From UBA6136 sp039795615 (lineage in GTDB: Bacteria; Pseudomonadota; Gammaproteobacteria; Methylococcales; Methylococcaceae), in NCBI GenBank assembly GCA_039795615.1, contig JBDKLO010000179.1, positions 1 through 21,900 of the forward strand: a stretch of DNA of 21,900 bases, in the 5' to 3' direction. The notes beneath the pieces are model-generated. The model was not told the DNA's origin, ran no database searches, and saw only the letters and a program-made list of their open reading frames with translations. Both the position numbers and the translations under genes were made by a program. This document shows positions 7,298 to 15,147 of this stretch, piece by piece; positions within the stretch are counted from its first letter, which is position 1, and the number at the start of each line of letters is the position of its first letter.

Positions 7298-7975
7298 TCA
7301 GTCGTCGCTTTGCAGAACGCCGAGGATCTGAAGCAGGCTGGTGAACAGATTGTAAATGGTCACATACAGGCTCAAGGTTGCGAGGATGTAGTTTGTCTCG
7401 CCGCCGTGAATGATGTTGCTGGTTTCAAACAGAATGAGACCCGCCATCAGGATCACAAACATGGCCGAAATACCCAGAGCCATGCCGTTCAATCCGGGAA
7501 TGAACGCCACTGCAAGGCTTGCAAGGAAAGCGACCAGAATGCCAGCGCTCAGCATGCCGCCGAGGAAGCTGAAGTCCTTGCGGCTGACCAGTGCGTAAGC
7601 TGAAAGACCCAGGAAGGTCAGGCCGGTTCCACCCAGTGCCATGGCAATCAGTTCCGCACCGTTTGCGAAGTGCCCGATATAGGCATTCAGGATGGGGCCC
7701 AAGGTCATCCCCATGAATCCGGTCAGGGCAAACAGCCAGACGAGGCCCCAGGCGCTGTTCTGGAATTTGTTGACCAGGAAAAAGAGTCCGAAGTAACCGA
7801 CGAGGGTCACCACGAAGCCCGGATAGGGAAGTTCAAGCACCATGCTGGCTGCGGCACAGAATGCGCTGAACAGCAGGGTCAGGGAAAGAAGCGCGTAGGT
7901 ATTCCGCAGCACGCGGTGGGTCGCGATGAGACTTTCGGAACGACTGCGTGCAGGGATGGTCTGAATTCGTGACAT
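7298..7975 (-). CDS. Bax inhibitor-1 / YccA family integral membrane protein
   Basis: A 225-residue, very hydrophobic protein with about seven membrane segments, starting near residue 25 (LRNTYALLSLTLLFSAFC) and ending near the C-terminal LSLYVTIYNLFTSLLQILG. It ends in Asp-Asp, as many BI-1 proteins do. YccA in E. coli binds the FtsH protease and modulates quality control of membrane proteins; eukaryotic relatives act as calcium/pH-sensitive channels. The start ATG has GGAG ten bases upstream. It is transcribed alone, divergent from the Tim44-domain gene, and followed by a strong hairpin. The family call is firm; the role is by homology only. Confidence 0.92.
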   Translation of the reverse strand: MSRIQTIPARSRSESLIATHRVLRNTYALLSLTLLFSAFCAAASMVLELPYPGFVVTLVGYFGLFFLVNKFQNSAWGLVWLFALTGFMGMTLGPILNAYIGHFANGAELIAMALGGTGLTFLGLSAYALVSRKDFSFLGGMLSAGILVAFLASLAVAFIPGLNGMALGISAMFVILMAGLILFETSNIIHGGETNYILATLSLYVTIYNLFTSLLQILGVLQSDD

Positions 7976-8147
7976 GAGAAATTTACTCCGATCAAAAGGA
8001 TCCGATCATTGGACTTCCTCATGGTACATTAGTTCGTCTGTCAGCCGCACGCTCCGGTTATTGAGACGCTTGAGAGGGGGCTTGAATTCTCGCCCCATCG
8101 CCCGCATCTCCCGGACGTGTTCGTTATCCTCAACGGAAAACCTAGCT

Positions 8148-9089
8148 ATGAACAAAGGCATTCTTAAAATCGCTCTGGGTCTTACGGTGACCTTGGGTCT
8201 CCTTTTCGCATCCATGCAGGAGGCCAGTGCGGCCCGCATGGGGAGTGGCAAGTCTTTCGGCAGCCGGCCCTCTTACAGCACGCCCTATCAGCGTTCGCCA
8301 GGAGCGGGGCAACCGGGTGGATTTGCCCAGCAGCCCGCCATGTCGCCTGCTCAGGCTCGTAATCAGGGGCTTCGCGACTCGATGGCGCAGCGCGGTGGTT
8401 TCGGTCGCTTCCTTGGGGGTCTCGCCCTGGGCGGCCTCCTCGGCGCAATGTTCATGGGGGGCGGCTTCGAGCATATCAACTTCCTCGATATTCTGGTCTT
8501 TGCCGGGATTGCCTTCCTTCTGATGCGACTTTTTGCCGCGCGCCGCCAGTCTGCGGAAGCCCGGCCGACGCCGGCAGGGTATGCAGGGCATGCCGGGGAG
8601 AGCTCTCCCTATGAACGCACCGGTTCCGAAAGGGGAGCGGGTTTCGATACCGATATCTTTTCAAGAGGTGGTAGCGCAGCCCCCCATGCGCGCCCTGCAC
8701 CGGTTGCTTTCCCCTCAGACTTTGATCAGCAACAATTCGTTTCTGGTGCCAAGGCGGCTTACACCATGATGCAGGCGGCGTGGGATCGGGGTGATCTTGC
8801 CGAGCTTCGCTCGCTGACGACCGACAAAGTCTTCGGGGAACTTCAGGATCAAATCCGCGCCCGGGGGAATGCCACGAACCAGACTGATCTTCTGAAGGTC
8901 GAGTGCGAGATTCTCGAAGTCCGCGATGTTTCGGGTAGCCGCGAGGCCACTGTCCTGTTTGATGTGATGATGCGGGAGGATCCCTCCGCACGTCCGCAGC
9001 AGGTGCGTGAAGTGTGGCACTTTACGCGTGCCCTCAATAGCCGCCAGCCGACCTGGTTCCTTGACGGCATTCAGCAACTCGAAGATTAA
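8148..9089 (+). CDS. Tim44-domain membrane-associated protein
   Basis: A 313-residue protein. The N-terminus (MNKGILKIALGLTVTLGLLF to about residue 29) looks like a signal peptide ending EASAA. A Gly/Ser/Pro/Gln-rich linker follows, then glycine-rich hydrophobic segments (about residues 84-130, including FLGGLALGGLLGAMFMGG and NFLDILVFAGIAFLLMRL). The C-terminal part (about 190-313) resembles the Tim44/Tim44-like domain, with FVSGAKAAYTMMQAAWDRGD and a terminal WFLDGIQQLED. Bacterial proteins of this type are common in proteobacteria but poorly characterised. The ATG at 8148 is chosen because it begins the signal peptide; the frame is open farther upstream without one. A terminator follows directly. 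Confidence 0.85.
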   Translation: MNKGILKIALGLTVTLGLLFASMQEASAARMGSGKSFGSRPSYSTPYQRSPGAGQPGGFAQQPAMSPAQARNQGLRDSMAQRGGFGRFLGGLALGGLLGAMFMGGGFEHINFLDILVFAGIAFLLMRLFAARRQSAEARPTPAGYAGHAGESSPYERTGSERGAGFDTDIFSRGGSAAPHARPAPVAFPSDFDQQQFVSGAKAAYTMMQAAWDRGDLAELRSLTTDKVFGELQDQIRARGNATNQTDLLKVECEILEVRDVSGSREATVLFDVMMREDPSARPQQVREVWHFTRALNSRQPTWFLDGIQQLED

Positions 9090-9096
9090 GCATAAA

Positions 9097-9128
9097 AAAG
9101 CCCCTGCCATGAGAGTGGCAGGGGCTTT
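9097..9128 (+). terminator. Rho-independent terminator after the Tim44-domain gene
   Basis: A 13-bp stem (9097-9109 with 9116-9128, core GCCCCTGCCA) around a six-base loop, preceded by an A run and ending in TTT then TATTT. It lies eight bases after the stop at 9089. The A and T runs on either side mean it could work on both strands. Confidence 0.9.
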
Positions 9129-9155
9129 CTATTTCTGGATCAGGACCCCGCATCC

Positions 9156-9581
9156 ATGCTGTGGCTCAAGGCTTTCCATCTGATATTCATGGTGACGTGG
9201 TTTGCCGGGTTGTTCTATCTCCCGCGCCTTTTCGTCTACCATGCCATGTCGACGGATGCGATCAGCCACGAGCGCTTCAAGATCATGGAAAGAAAACTGT
9301 ATTGGGGCATCATGACCCCCGGCATGATCCTGACCCTGATCTTTGGTGTCTGGATGCTGATGAGCTATGCCTGGTCACTTTATGGTGCCAGCGGTTGGTT
9401 GCATGCGAAACTCGCCTTGATTCTCATTCTGGTGGCTTACCACATTCAATGTGGACGCTGGCTCGCCGCCTTCAAGCACAATCGTAACCGACGTTCCCAT
9501 GTCTACTACCGCTGGATGAACGAAGTTCCAGTCCTTTTTCTGGTCGGAATCGTCCTCCTTGCGGTCATTAAACCCTTCTGA
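9156..9581 (+). CDS. hemJ: HemJ-type protoporphyrinogen IX oxidase (UPF0093/CopD-like membrane protein)
   Basis: HemJ carries out the penultimate haem step, oxidising protoporphyrinogen IX in the inner membrane. The protein is 141 residues with about four membrane helices. The N-terminus matches the family closely (KAFHLIFMVTWFAGLFYLPR, His8), with a MERKLYWG segment before the second helix, a conserved WLHAKL segment, and a basic loop (KHNRNRRSH) before the last helix. The ATG follows the upstream terminator by 27 bases. The next gene, a small zinc-ribbon protein, starts 36 bases after the stop, so both may be co-transcribed. HemJ is the usual alternative where HemG and HemY are missing; that cannot be checked here. 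Confidence 0.9.
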   Translation: MLWLKAFHLIFMVTWFAGLFYLPRLFVYHAMSTDAISHERFKIMERKLYWGIMTPGMILTLIFGVWMLMSYAWSLYGASGWLHAKLALILILVAYHIQCGRWLAAFKHNRNRRSHVYYRWMNEVPVLFLVGIVLLAVIKPF

Positions 9582-9617
9582 ATTCGCTTTGGATTGATCT
9601 CACACGAGAATTTGACC

Positions 9618-9854
9618 ATGCCTACTTACGACTATCAGTGTCAATCTTGCAACCACCCCTTTACGGCCATGCACAAGATCAGCGATCCGATTCCGGCCTG
9701 TCCCGAGTGTGGCGCTGGAGAGATCAAAAAACTGCTCTCTGCACCGGCCGTGCATGGCGGACGCTCTGCGCCTTCATTCAGTGCACCCCAATGCGGTGCA
9801 CCCGCTCCCATGGCAGGGGGGTGCGGATCCGGAATGTGCGGTCACAAGCACTGA
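9618..9854 (+). CDS. FmdB-family zinc-ribbon regulatory protein
   Basis: A 78-residue protein with an N-terminal zinc ribbon: Cys8 and Cys11 (YQCQSC), then Cys28 and Cys31 (PACPECG). The start MPTYDYQC is typical of FmdB/CxxC zinc-ribbon proteins. The C-terminal tail is rich in Gly, Ala, Pro, Cys and His and ends CGSGMCGHKH. The family is named from an amidase-formamidase regulator but its general role is unknown. An ATG 24 bases upstream is in frame but adds residues not seen in the family. A hairpin lies 44 bases after the stop. Confidence 0.9.
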   Translation: MPTYDYQCQSCNHPFTAMHKISDPIPACPECGAGEIKKLLSAPAVHGGRSAPSFSAPQCGAPAPMAGGCGSGMCGHKH

Positions 9855-9898
9855 CCCAAATGTTGAGCATGACGCGCAAGCTGACCGGCTGAGCCCGA

Positions 9899-9924
9899 GC
9901 CCAGCCCCTTCATCGGGGTTGGGC
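9899..9924 (+). terminator. Possible terminator hairpin between the FmdB-like gene and gspA
   Basis: A 10-bp stem (9899-9908 with 9915-9924, one G-U pair) around a six-base loop, followed by GCAGTTT. The T run is weak. It may end the hemJ-fmdB unit or act as an attenuator ahead of gspA, whose ATG is 23 bases on. Confidence 0.5.
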
Positions 9925-9947
9925 GCAGTTTCCGGACGCGACGGTCC

Positions 9948-11594
9948 ATGTATACGCAACACTTCCAGCTTTCTGAGCTTCCATTTTCGATTGCGCCCAA
10001 CCCGCGCTATCTTTTCCTGAGCCCGCAGCATCGGGAGGCCTTGGCGCATCTTCTCTACGGCATCGGTGTGGGCGGTGGCTTTGTGGTCCTGACCGGTGAA
10101 GTCGGCATGGGCAAGACCACGCTCTGCCGAGCCCTGATTGACCAGTTGCCGGATGATGTCGACATCGCGCTGGTTTTCAACCCAAGGCTGAATTCCCGCG
10201 AATTGCTCGCGTCGATCTGTGATGAGCTGAGCATCCCCTACAGTGGACCCAAGGCCAGCCTCAAATCATTGATTGATGCACTCAATCATCATCTCCTCGA
10301 TGCCCACGCCAAAGGCCGCCGCGTTCTGGTTCTGATTGATGAAGCACAGAATCTTCGATTCGATGTGCTGGAGCAGGTGAGGTTGCTGACCAATCTTGAA
10401 ACCAACCAGCATAAGCTTCTTCAGATCATTCTGGTGGGGCAGCCCGAGCTCAATGAGATTCTGGATCGCCCGAATCTTCGCCAGCTGGCGCAACGCATCA
10501 CGGCGCGCTATCACCTTGAGCCTCTGACCCTTGCCGCAACCCGGGAGTACATCCGTCACCGTCTGAAGGTTGCTGATGCGCGAAACGAAATTTTCACCCC
10601 GGCCGGGATACGGGAGATTTTCAGGCGCTCCGGGGGCATTCCTCGGCTCGTCAATCTGATCGGGGATCGTGCGCTTCTGGGATCTTATACCCTTGGAAAG
10701 AAAGAGGTTGATCGCGCCATCGTTCGACGCGCTGCAATTGAGCTCAGGGGGTCCGGGGTGGGCGCAAAACCGCTGTTGTCGCGGCAAACGCTTGCTATCG
10801 GGCTGATCGTCTCTTTGCTACTGGGTGGAGGGGGATGGTTTGCGTTAAGTCGTGGTAGACCAGGCGCGGATATTCACTCGATACTTTCACAAATAGGACA
10901 CATCCAGCCAGAGGATCCTTCAGTGGCTGCTGATCCGACATCCAGTGGCACATCAGTTCCGGTCCCCCACGAGGAGCCTTTACCCCGAGACCTCGTCGAG
11001 AGCAAGGACGAGGCCCTAAAGCATCTTTTTGGTCTCTGGGGTGTCGCACATCCTGAAACGGTGCAGTGCGGCAAAGCAGGACGAGGAGATCTTCGCTGTC
11101 AGAACTTCCGTGGATCCTGGGACAGCCTTGTCAGATTGAATATGATTGCAGTGCTTGAACTTCAGGCGGCGAAAGTCGCCGATCGTTTCATCTGTATGGA
11201 ACGCCTCGCGGGTGATCAGATCTGGATCCGGACGTCGCGGGGATCCCAGCCGATGCCGATCGATCAGGTCAAGGCGCTCTGGAGTGGCAGGGCTATCCTT
11301 GCCTACCGGCCGCTTGCCACCGACAAGAGGGCATTGCGCCCCGGCGTTTCGGATCCGGTGATGCGTGAAATCAGGCAACAACTCGGTGTTACGGCAGCCG
11401 TGAGTGATCCCAATCGCTACGATGAGAGCCTTCGCAGTCGGGTTCAAGAGTTCCAGCGCCAGGTCGGTCTTCGACCGGATGGTCTGATCGGTACGCTCAC
11501 CCTCATCGGAATCGAGGGCCATGGCCAACGGCCCGATATTCCAAGACTGCTATCTTCGACGGTTTTGGAGGGGCACGATGTCAATCATCCTTGA
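9948..11594 (+). CDS. gspA: GspA/ExeA-type secretion ATPase
   Basis: Inner-membrane AAA+ ATPase that, with GspB, helps type II secretion secretin assemble through peptidoglycan. The protein is 548 residues. The ATPase domain has Walker A GEVGMGKTT (50-58) and Walker B LVLIDEAQNL (Asp131-Glu132). A single membrane segment lies near 281-300. The periplasmic part has a C39-peptidase-like region (about 350-455, with LFGLWG and RCQNFRGSWDSL) and a peptidoglycan-binding domain (about 475-540, RVQEFQRQVGLRPDGLIG). Domain order and length match ExeA. It overlaps gspB by 17 bases. No other type II secretion gene is in the window. MshM-like ATPases share the N-terminal half, but the C-terminal domains favour GspA. 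Confidence 0.92.
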   Translation: MYTQHFQLSELPFSIAPNPRYLFLSPQHREALAHLLYGIGVGGGFVVLTGEVGMGKTTLCRALIDQLPDDVDIALVFNPRLNSRELLASICDELSIPYSGPKASLKSLIDALNHHLLDAHAKGRRVLVLIDEAQNLRFDVLEQVRLLTNLETNQHKLLQIILVGQPELNEILDRPNLRQLAQRITARYHLEPLTLAATREYIRHRLKVADARNEIFTPAGIREIFRRSGGIPRLVNLIGDRALLGSYTLGKKEVDRAIVRRAAIELRGSGVGAKPLLSRQTLAIGLIVSLLLGGGGWFALSRGRPGADIHSILSQIGHIQPEDPSVAADPTSSGTSVPVPHEEPLPRDLVESKDEALKHLFGLWGVAHPETVQCGKAGRGDLRCQNFRGSWDSLVRLNMIAVLELQAAKVADRFICMERLAGDQIWIRTSRGSQPMPIDQVKALWSGRAILAYRPLATDKRALRPGVSDPVMREIRQQLGVTAAVSDPNRYDESLRSRVQEFQRQVGLRPDGLIGTLTLIGIEGHGQRPDIPRLLSSTVLEGHDVNHP

Positions 11595-12315
11595 CGCCCT
11601 TAAAAAGTCGGAACGTGAACGTCAGGCCGGCCAGGTGCCTGGGATGTCTGCAGTGGTCAGCGACTCTGTTTCCGAGCGCCCGCGATGGATTCTCTGGCTG
11701 GGAGTCCTGCTCGCGGTCCTGAATGCCGGAGGGATAGGATACTGGCTTTATCGGGAGCATTCGGTGTCCACTCTGGTTCCTCCCAAAACCAATGCTACCC
11801 CCGTCGAGGCTCCCGTTCCGCAGAAGGAGCTGACGACATCGTCATCCGCCCCTCAGACTCAGCCGCCGCTGGCCGACGTGACTCCGCCCCTGACTCCGAT
11901 CCGGGTGACGCCACCCCCAGAGCCCGTTCAGCAGCGACCCATGGTTCCGCTGCCAGAACGCCTGATGCCCCCGGCCAATCCTCCACCGCTTGCGCATGAG
12001 GAGGAGGATCCAGTCGATGCCGAACTTGAGGCCGAAGGTGTTGCCAAGAGCGAAGCACTCGCCCTCAGAAATCGAGTGGGTTCGGGGCTCCCGATGATCA
12101 ACGATATGCCCGAGGCATTTCGAAGCCGGATTCCTTCGTTTCGAATCACCATGTTTGCCTATTCTGAGAACCCGCAGGAGCGATTCGTCATCGTCAACAT
12201 GAAGAAATTGGTCGCAGGCGATGTGTTGCCCGGCGGCGTCCTCCTCATCGAGATCCGTGCAGAAAACCTCGTGGGAGAGCTCGATGGCCAGAAATTCCTG
12301 ATTCCGAGATACTGA
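11578..12315 (+). CDS. gspB: GspB/ExeB-type secretion protein
   Basis: Partner of GspA in secretin assembly. The protein is 245 residues. It begins MSIILDALKKSERERQ, the conserved cytoplasmic start of this family, which fixes the ATG at 11578 over an in-frame ATG 57 bases upstream. One membrane segment lies at about 37-58. A Pro-rich linker follows (about 70-155), then a C-terminal periplasmic GspB domain with RSRIPSFRITMFAYSENPQ and the ending LDGQKFLIPRY. It overlaps gspA by 17 bases, and its TGA shares one base with the ATG of the next gene, so all three appear translationally coupled. Confidence 0.92.
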   Translation: MSIILDALKKSERERQAGQVPGMSAVVSDSVSERPRWILWLGVLLAVLNAGGIGYWLYREHSVSTLVPPKTNATPVEAPVPQKELTTSSSAPQTQPPLADVTPPLTPIRVTPPPEPVQQRPMVPLPERLMPPANPPPLAHEEEDPVDAELEAEGVAKSEALALRNRVGSGLPMINDMPEAFRSRIPSFRITMFAYSENPQERFVIVNMKKLVAGDVLPGGVLLIEIRAENLVGELDGQKFLIPRY

Positions 12316-13100
12316 TGAAATCCATGCGACGATTTCGGTGCCATCTGACTGCGTTAAGGACGATCCTCGGCAAGGAGATTTATCGCTTCATGCGAATCTG
12401 GCCGCAGACGATTCTGCCGGCCGCCGTGACGACCTCACTCTACTTTCTGATTTTTGGGACCCTCATCGGACAGCGGATTGGTCCGATGGATGGGATTTCC
12501 TACATGGATTACATTGTTCCGGGCATTGCCTTGATGTCGATCATCACGAACTCCTACAGCAACGTGGTGTCCTCGTTCTATTCCAGCAAGTTTCAGAAGA
12601 ACATTGAGGAGCTGTTGACTGCGCCTGTTCCGAGTTGGGTCATTCTCACGGGATACGTGGGAGGTGGCGTTTTTCGGGGGCTGGCGGTTGGCGTGGTCGT
12701 GACCGGGATCGGACTGGCCTTCTCCAGTGTGGGCTTTCAGCACCCCGAGGTGATTGCCCTGGTCTTTTTGCTGACCTCGGTATTATTTGCTCTGGCGGGA
12801 TTCATCAATGCGGTTTTTGCCAACAGCTTTGACGACATCTCCATTGTTCCCAACTTCGTCCTGACCCCGCTGGTTTACCTTGGCGGAGTTTTCTATTCGG
12901 TCAATCTGTTGCCCGAGTTCTGGCGTAAGGTGTCCTTGGGAAATCCGATTCTCTATATGGTTAATGCCTTTCGATATGGATTTCTGGGTGTCAGCGATAT
13001 GCCCATCGGCTCATCGCTTCTCCTCATCGCAGGAGTTGTTTTGGTTTTGGCTCTCTGGGCGCTCTGGCTATTGGAGCGGGGGACTCGTCTCAAAGGGTGA
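12315..13100 (+). CDS. ABC-2 type transporter permease (YadH/NodJ-like)
   Basis: A 261-residue membrane protein with about six helices, the last ending WALWLLERGTRLKG. Segments EIYRFMRIWPQTILPA, YIVPGIALMS and FWRKVSLGNPILYMVNAFRYGFLG are typical of the YadH-type ABC-2 permease family, which exports lipids, polysaccharides or drugs with a separate ATPase. That ATPase gene (yadG-like) would normally be adjacent but is absent on both sides. The start overlaps the gspB stop (TGATG). The downstream gene is convergent, 32 bases away, with no terminator seen. The substrate is unknown. A partner ATPase may be encoded elsewhere. Confidence 0.88.
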   Translation: MKSMRRFRCHLTALRTILGKEIYRFMRIWPQTILPAAVTTSLYFLIFGTLIGQRIGPMDGISYMDYIVPGIALMSIITNSYSNVVSSFYSSKFQKNIEELLTAPVPSWVILTGYVGGGVFRGLAVGVVVTGIGLAFSSVGFQHPEVIALVFLLTSVLFALAGFINAVFANSFDDISIVPNFVLTPLVYLGGVFYSVNLLPEFWRKVSLGNPILYMVNAFRYGFLGVSDMPIGSSLLLIAGVVLVLALWALWLLERGTRLKG

Positions 13101-13132
13101 CTGGGTGGTCCACGGATATCGGCAAAGCCTCT

Positions 13133-14095
13133 CTAGCCCGACACCTTGACGAAACGATGGGCTCGATCGATTTCAAGGGTCAGGTCAGCGACCAAGGGCA
13201 GCGTCTCTAGATTCCAGCGCGTCAGTCGCTCAAAGTGCATCACAAATCGCTGAATCGCTTTGGCATCCATGATGTTTGAACCGATCAAATGAGCGGCCTT
13301 TTCGGCCAGTTTTTCCTCCTGAAGACCTCGCCATTCAATCACCGCGGAGAAATCCGGGATCTTGAGGAAGACCAGAAGATCGAGTCGATCAAAAAGTGAT
13401 CGATACCCCTCACAGAGTGCGTCATTGACGTACTTTCTCCACGCCCCATCAGCATCTTCTTCCGCTTCAAGCGTATTGATAGCTCCCTTAAGTCGGGTTT
13501 TAGGTTGCGGCGGCGTTCCAACGCACCAGCCCTCAAGTATCACCACATCGGCTCGTCCTCTGAAGGTCTCCCAATCGTTTATAGGCAGCCGATCATCCAG
13601 GGCCTTACTGAAGCGAGGGACCCGTGTGGTTTCTGAAGACCCCTGGGTCATCAGGCGATTCAGGGTGTCATTGAGTAGCTTGAGATCATGCGTACCCGGA
13701 ACGCCTCGCGTGATCAGCAGTGGATGAATGTCTCGGGCGAGCTGTACCCGTTCGTTATGGGTCAGGTAGAAATCATCGATGGAACACTGGATCGTCTTGA
13801 GCCCGTGAACCTGACGCAATGTGATGGCCAGAAGTTCTGCCGTCGTTGATTTGCCTGAACCTTGAGCGCCATTGATCCCAACGAGAAGGGGGACTCCCTG
13901 ATGCTGCGAAGCGATCCAGGAACCCAGGCCCAGGCTTGCGCCACTGAGGTGGGCCCAGAGTGATTGGGGAATTTGCATTCGCTCCAGACACGTTTTAAGC
14001 GCGGAGCCGGCTGTGAAATAGGCCGCTTCAGGCGAAACGACCCAAGGATGTGTCTCGGGCCAAAGATCCCATCCAGGTGGCTGCGCCGTTCCCAA
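13133..14095 (-). CDS. D-glycerate 3-kinase (plant/fungal GLYK-type P-loop kinase)
   Basis: Phosphorylates D-glycerate to 3-phosphoglycerate, the last step of photorespiratory C2 salvage. Seen: P-loop GINGAQGSGKST at about 73-84, IDDFYLTHNER, TRGVPGTHD, PRFSKALDDR and EGWCVG, all typical of the GLYK/Tda10 group related to uridine kinase. The reading frame is the same as that of the preceding reductase and begins right after its TGA with TTG (14093-14095), giving 320 residues. The first ATG is codon 40 (13976-13978, with GGAG just upstream), giving 281 residues with the P-loop intact. Which start is used is open. The upstream reductase and aminotransferase make its substrate, which supports glycerate kinase over other P-loop kinases. 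Confidence 0.88.
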   Translation of the reverse strand: MGTAQPPGWDLWPETHPWVVSPEAAYFTAGSALKTCLERMQIPQSLWAHLSGASLGLGSWIASQHQGVPLLVGINGAQGSGKSTTAELLAITLRQVHGLKTIQCSIDDFYLTHNERVQLARDIHPLLITRGVPGTHDLKLLNDTLNRLMTQGSSETTRVPRFSKALDDRLPINDWETFRGRADVVILEGWCVGTPPQPKTRLKGAINTLEAEEDADGAWRKYVNDALCEGYRSLFDRLDLLVFLKIPDFSAVIEWRGLQEEKLAEKAAHLIGSNIMDAKAIQRFVMHFERLTRWNLETLPLVADLTLEIDRAHRFVKVSG

Positions 14096-15070
14096 TCAGG
14101 CGACCTGGTCCGGAGGCGTTTCACCACGGAAGAAAGCGTCGAGGTTGTCGATCACCCTCATGCCCATCCCGGTTCGGGTTTCCTCGGTCGCACTTCCTAA
14201 GTGCGGTAACAAGCTGACGTTATCGAGCGTCAGGAATCCTGGATGAAGATGAGGCTCTCCTTCATAGACATCGAGCCCCGCAGCTCGGATACGTCGGGTT
14301 CTCAGTGCATCGATCAGGGCTTCACTTTCGACCACGTCACCCCGAGCCGTGTTAATCAGAATGGCTTCGGGCTTCATCGCATTCAGTCGGTCCCGATTGA
14401 TTAGGTGCCGGTTTTCGGCGCTCCCAGGGCAATGCAGAGAGACAAAATCTGAATCACGCAGCAGCGATTCGAGGCTCTCTGCCTCTTGAGCATCAAATCG
14501 GGCCAGCTCGGTCTTCGGAATTGGCGTCCTGCCTTTGACGAGGATCTTCATTCCAAAGCCAAAGTGCGCCCTTTGGGCAACGGCCTTGGCGATCCGCCCA
14601 AAGCCAATCAACCCGAGGGTTTTTCCCGAAACTTTAGTACCCAAAAGGTGAGTCGGATGCCAGCCGCTCCATTGGCCAGATCGGAGCAAGATTTCCCCTT
14701 CACTTGCGCGTCGTGCAGTCATCAAAATCAGCAACAAGGCAATGTCAGCCGTGCAATCGGTCAGGACATCCGGCGTGTTACTGATCACAATGCCCCGGGA
14801 TCGGGCCGTCGCCATATCGATGTGGTTGTAGCCGACCCCGAAGTTGCCGATGAATCGGCAGCGCATGGGATCCTGAGAAAGGACTTCGCTCGTGATAGCG
14901 TCGGTCACCGTGGGCAGAACGGCGTCGTACTCCCGCATGGCCGCCTTGAGAGCCTCAACTCCCATAGGTTCGTTGGACTCGTTGAGGGTCACCTCATAGT
15001 GTTCTGACAGCCTCTTTTCGCAGGCGGTGGGCCAGCGGCGCGTCACCAAAATTCGGGGATTTGCGGTCAT
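14096..15070 (-). CDS. Hydroxypyruvate/glyoxylate reductase (D-2-hydroxyacid dehydrogenase)
   Basis: NAD(P)H-dependent reductase of the D-2-hydroxyacid dehydrogenase family, probably reducing hydroxypyruvate to D-glycerate. The protein is 324 residues, normal length. Seen: FGVGYNHID (77-85), the Rossmann motif GFGRIA (156-161), catalytic Arg243 in NTARGD, Glu272 in GEPH, and His290 in LPHLGSAT. The family also holds phosphoglycerate and formate dehydrogenases; the GEPHLHP region and the neighbours favour glyoxylate/hydroxypyruvate reductase. AAAAAAGG lies close before the ATG. Its TGA is followed directly by the kinase in the same frame. A hairpin separates it from the upstream aminotransferase. 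Confidence 0.9.
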   Translation of the reverse strand: MTANPRILVTRRWPTACEKRLSEHYEVTLNESNEPMGVEALKAAMREYDAVLPTVTDAITSEVLSQDPMRCRFIGNFGVGYNHIDMATARSRGIVISNTPDVLTDCTADIALLLILMTARRASEGEILLRSGQWSGWHPTHLLGTKVSGKTLGLIGFGRIAKAVAQRAHFGFGMKILVKGRTPIPKTELARFDAQEAESLESLLRDSDFVSLHCPGSAENRHLINRDRLNAMKPEAILINTARGDVVESEALIDALRTRRIRAAGLDVYEGEPHLHPGFLTLDNVSLLPHLGSATEETRTGMGMRVIDNLDAFFRGETPPDQVA

Positions 15071-15098
15071 GGCCTTTTTTGGGATGCGATCAGAAAGA

Positions 15099-15140
15099 TC
15101 AGGATCGGCGCATCAGCGAGAGGTGACGCACCGATCCTGA
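15099..15140 (-). terminator. Hairpin between the aminotransferase and the reductase genes
   Basis: A 17-base inverted repeat (15099-15115 with 15124-15140, two non-identical positions that can form wobble or mismatch pairs) around an eight-base loop, just after the aminotransferase stop. On the minus strand it is followed by ATCTTTCTGATC, a weak T-rich run. It may terminate part of the transcripts or stabilise the upstream gene's mRNA. Confidence 0.55.
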
Positions 15141-15147
15141 AGCGACG

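Noticed and set aside
7974..8147. Longer N-terminus for the Tim44-domain protein
   Set aside because: The extension would precede a clear signal peptide and overlap the divergent yccA-like gene start, so the internal ATG is preferred.
8006..8251. Minus-strand frame of 81 codons between the yccA-like and Tim44 genes
   Set aside because: Its first half is antisense to the Tim44 signal peptide. Only the last 33 codons lie in the intergenic region, and they match no family I recognise. A short peptide there cannot be excluded.
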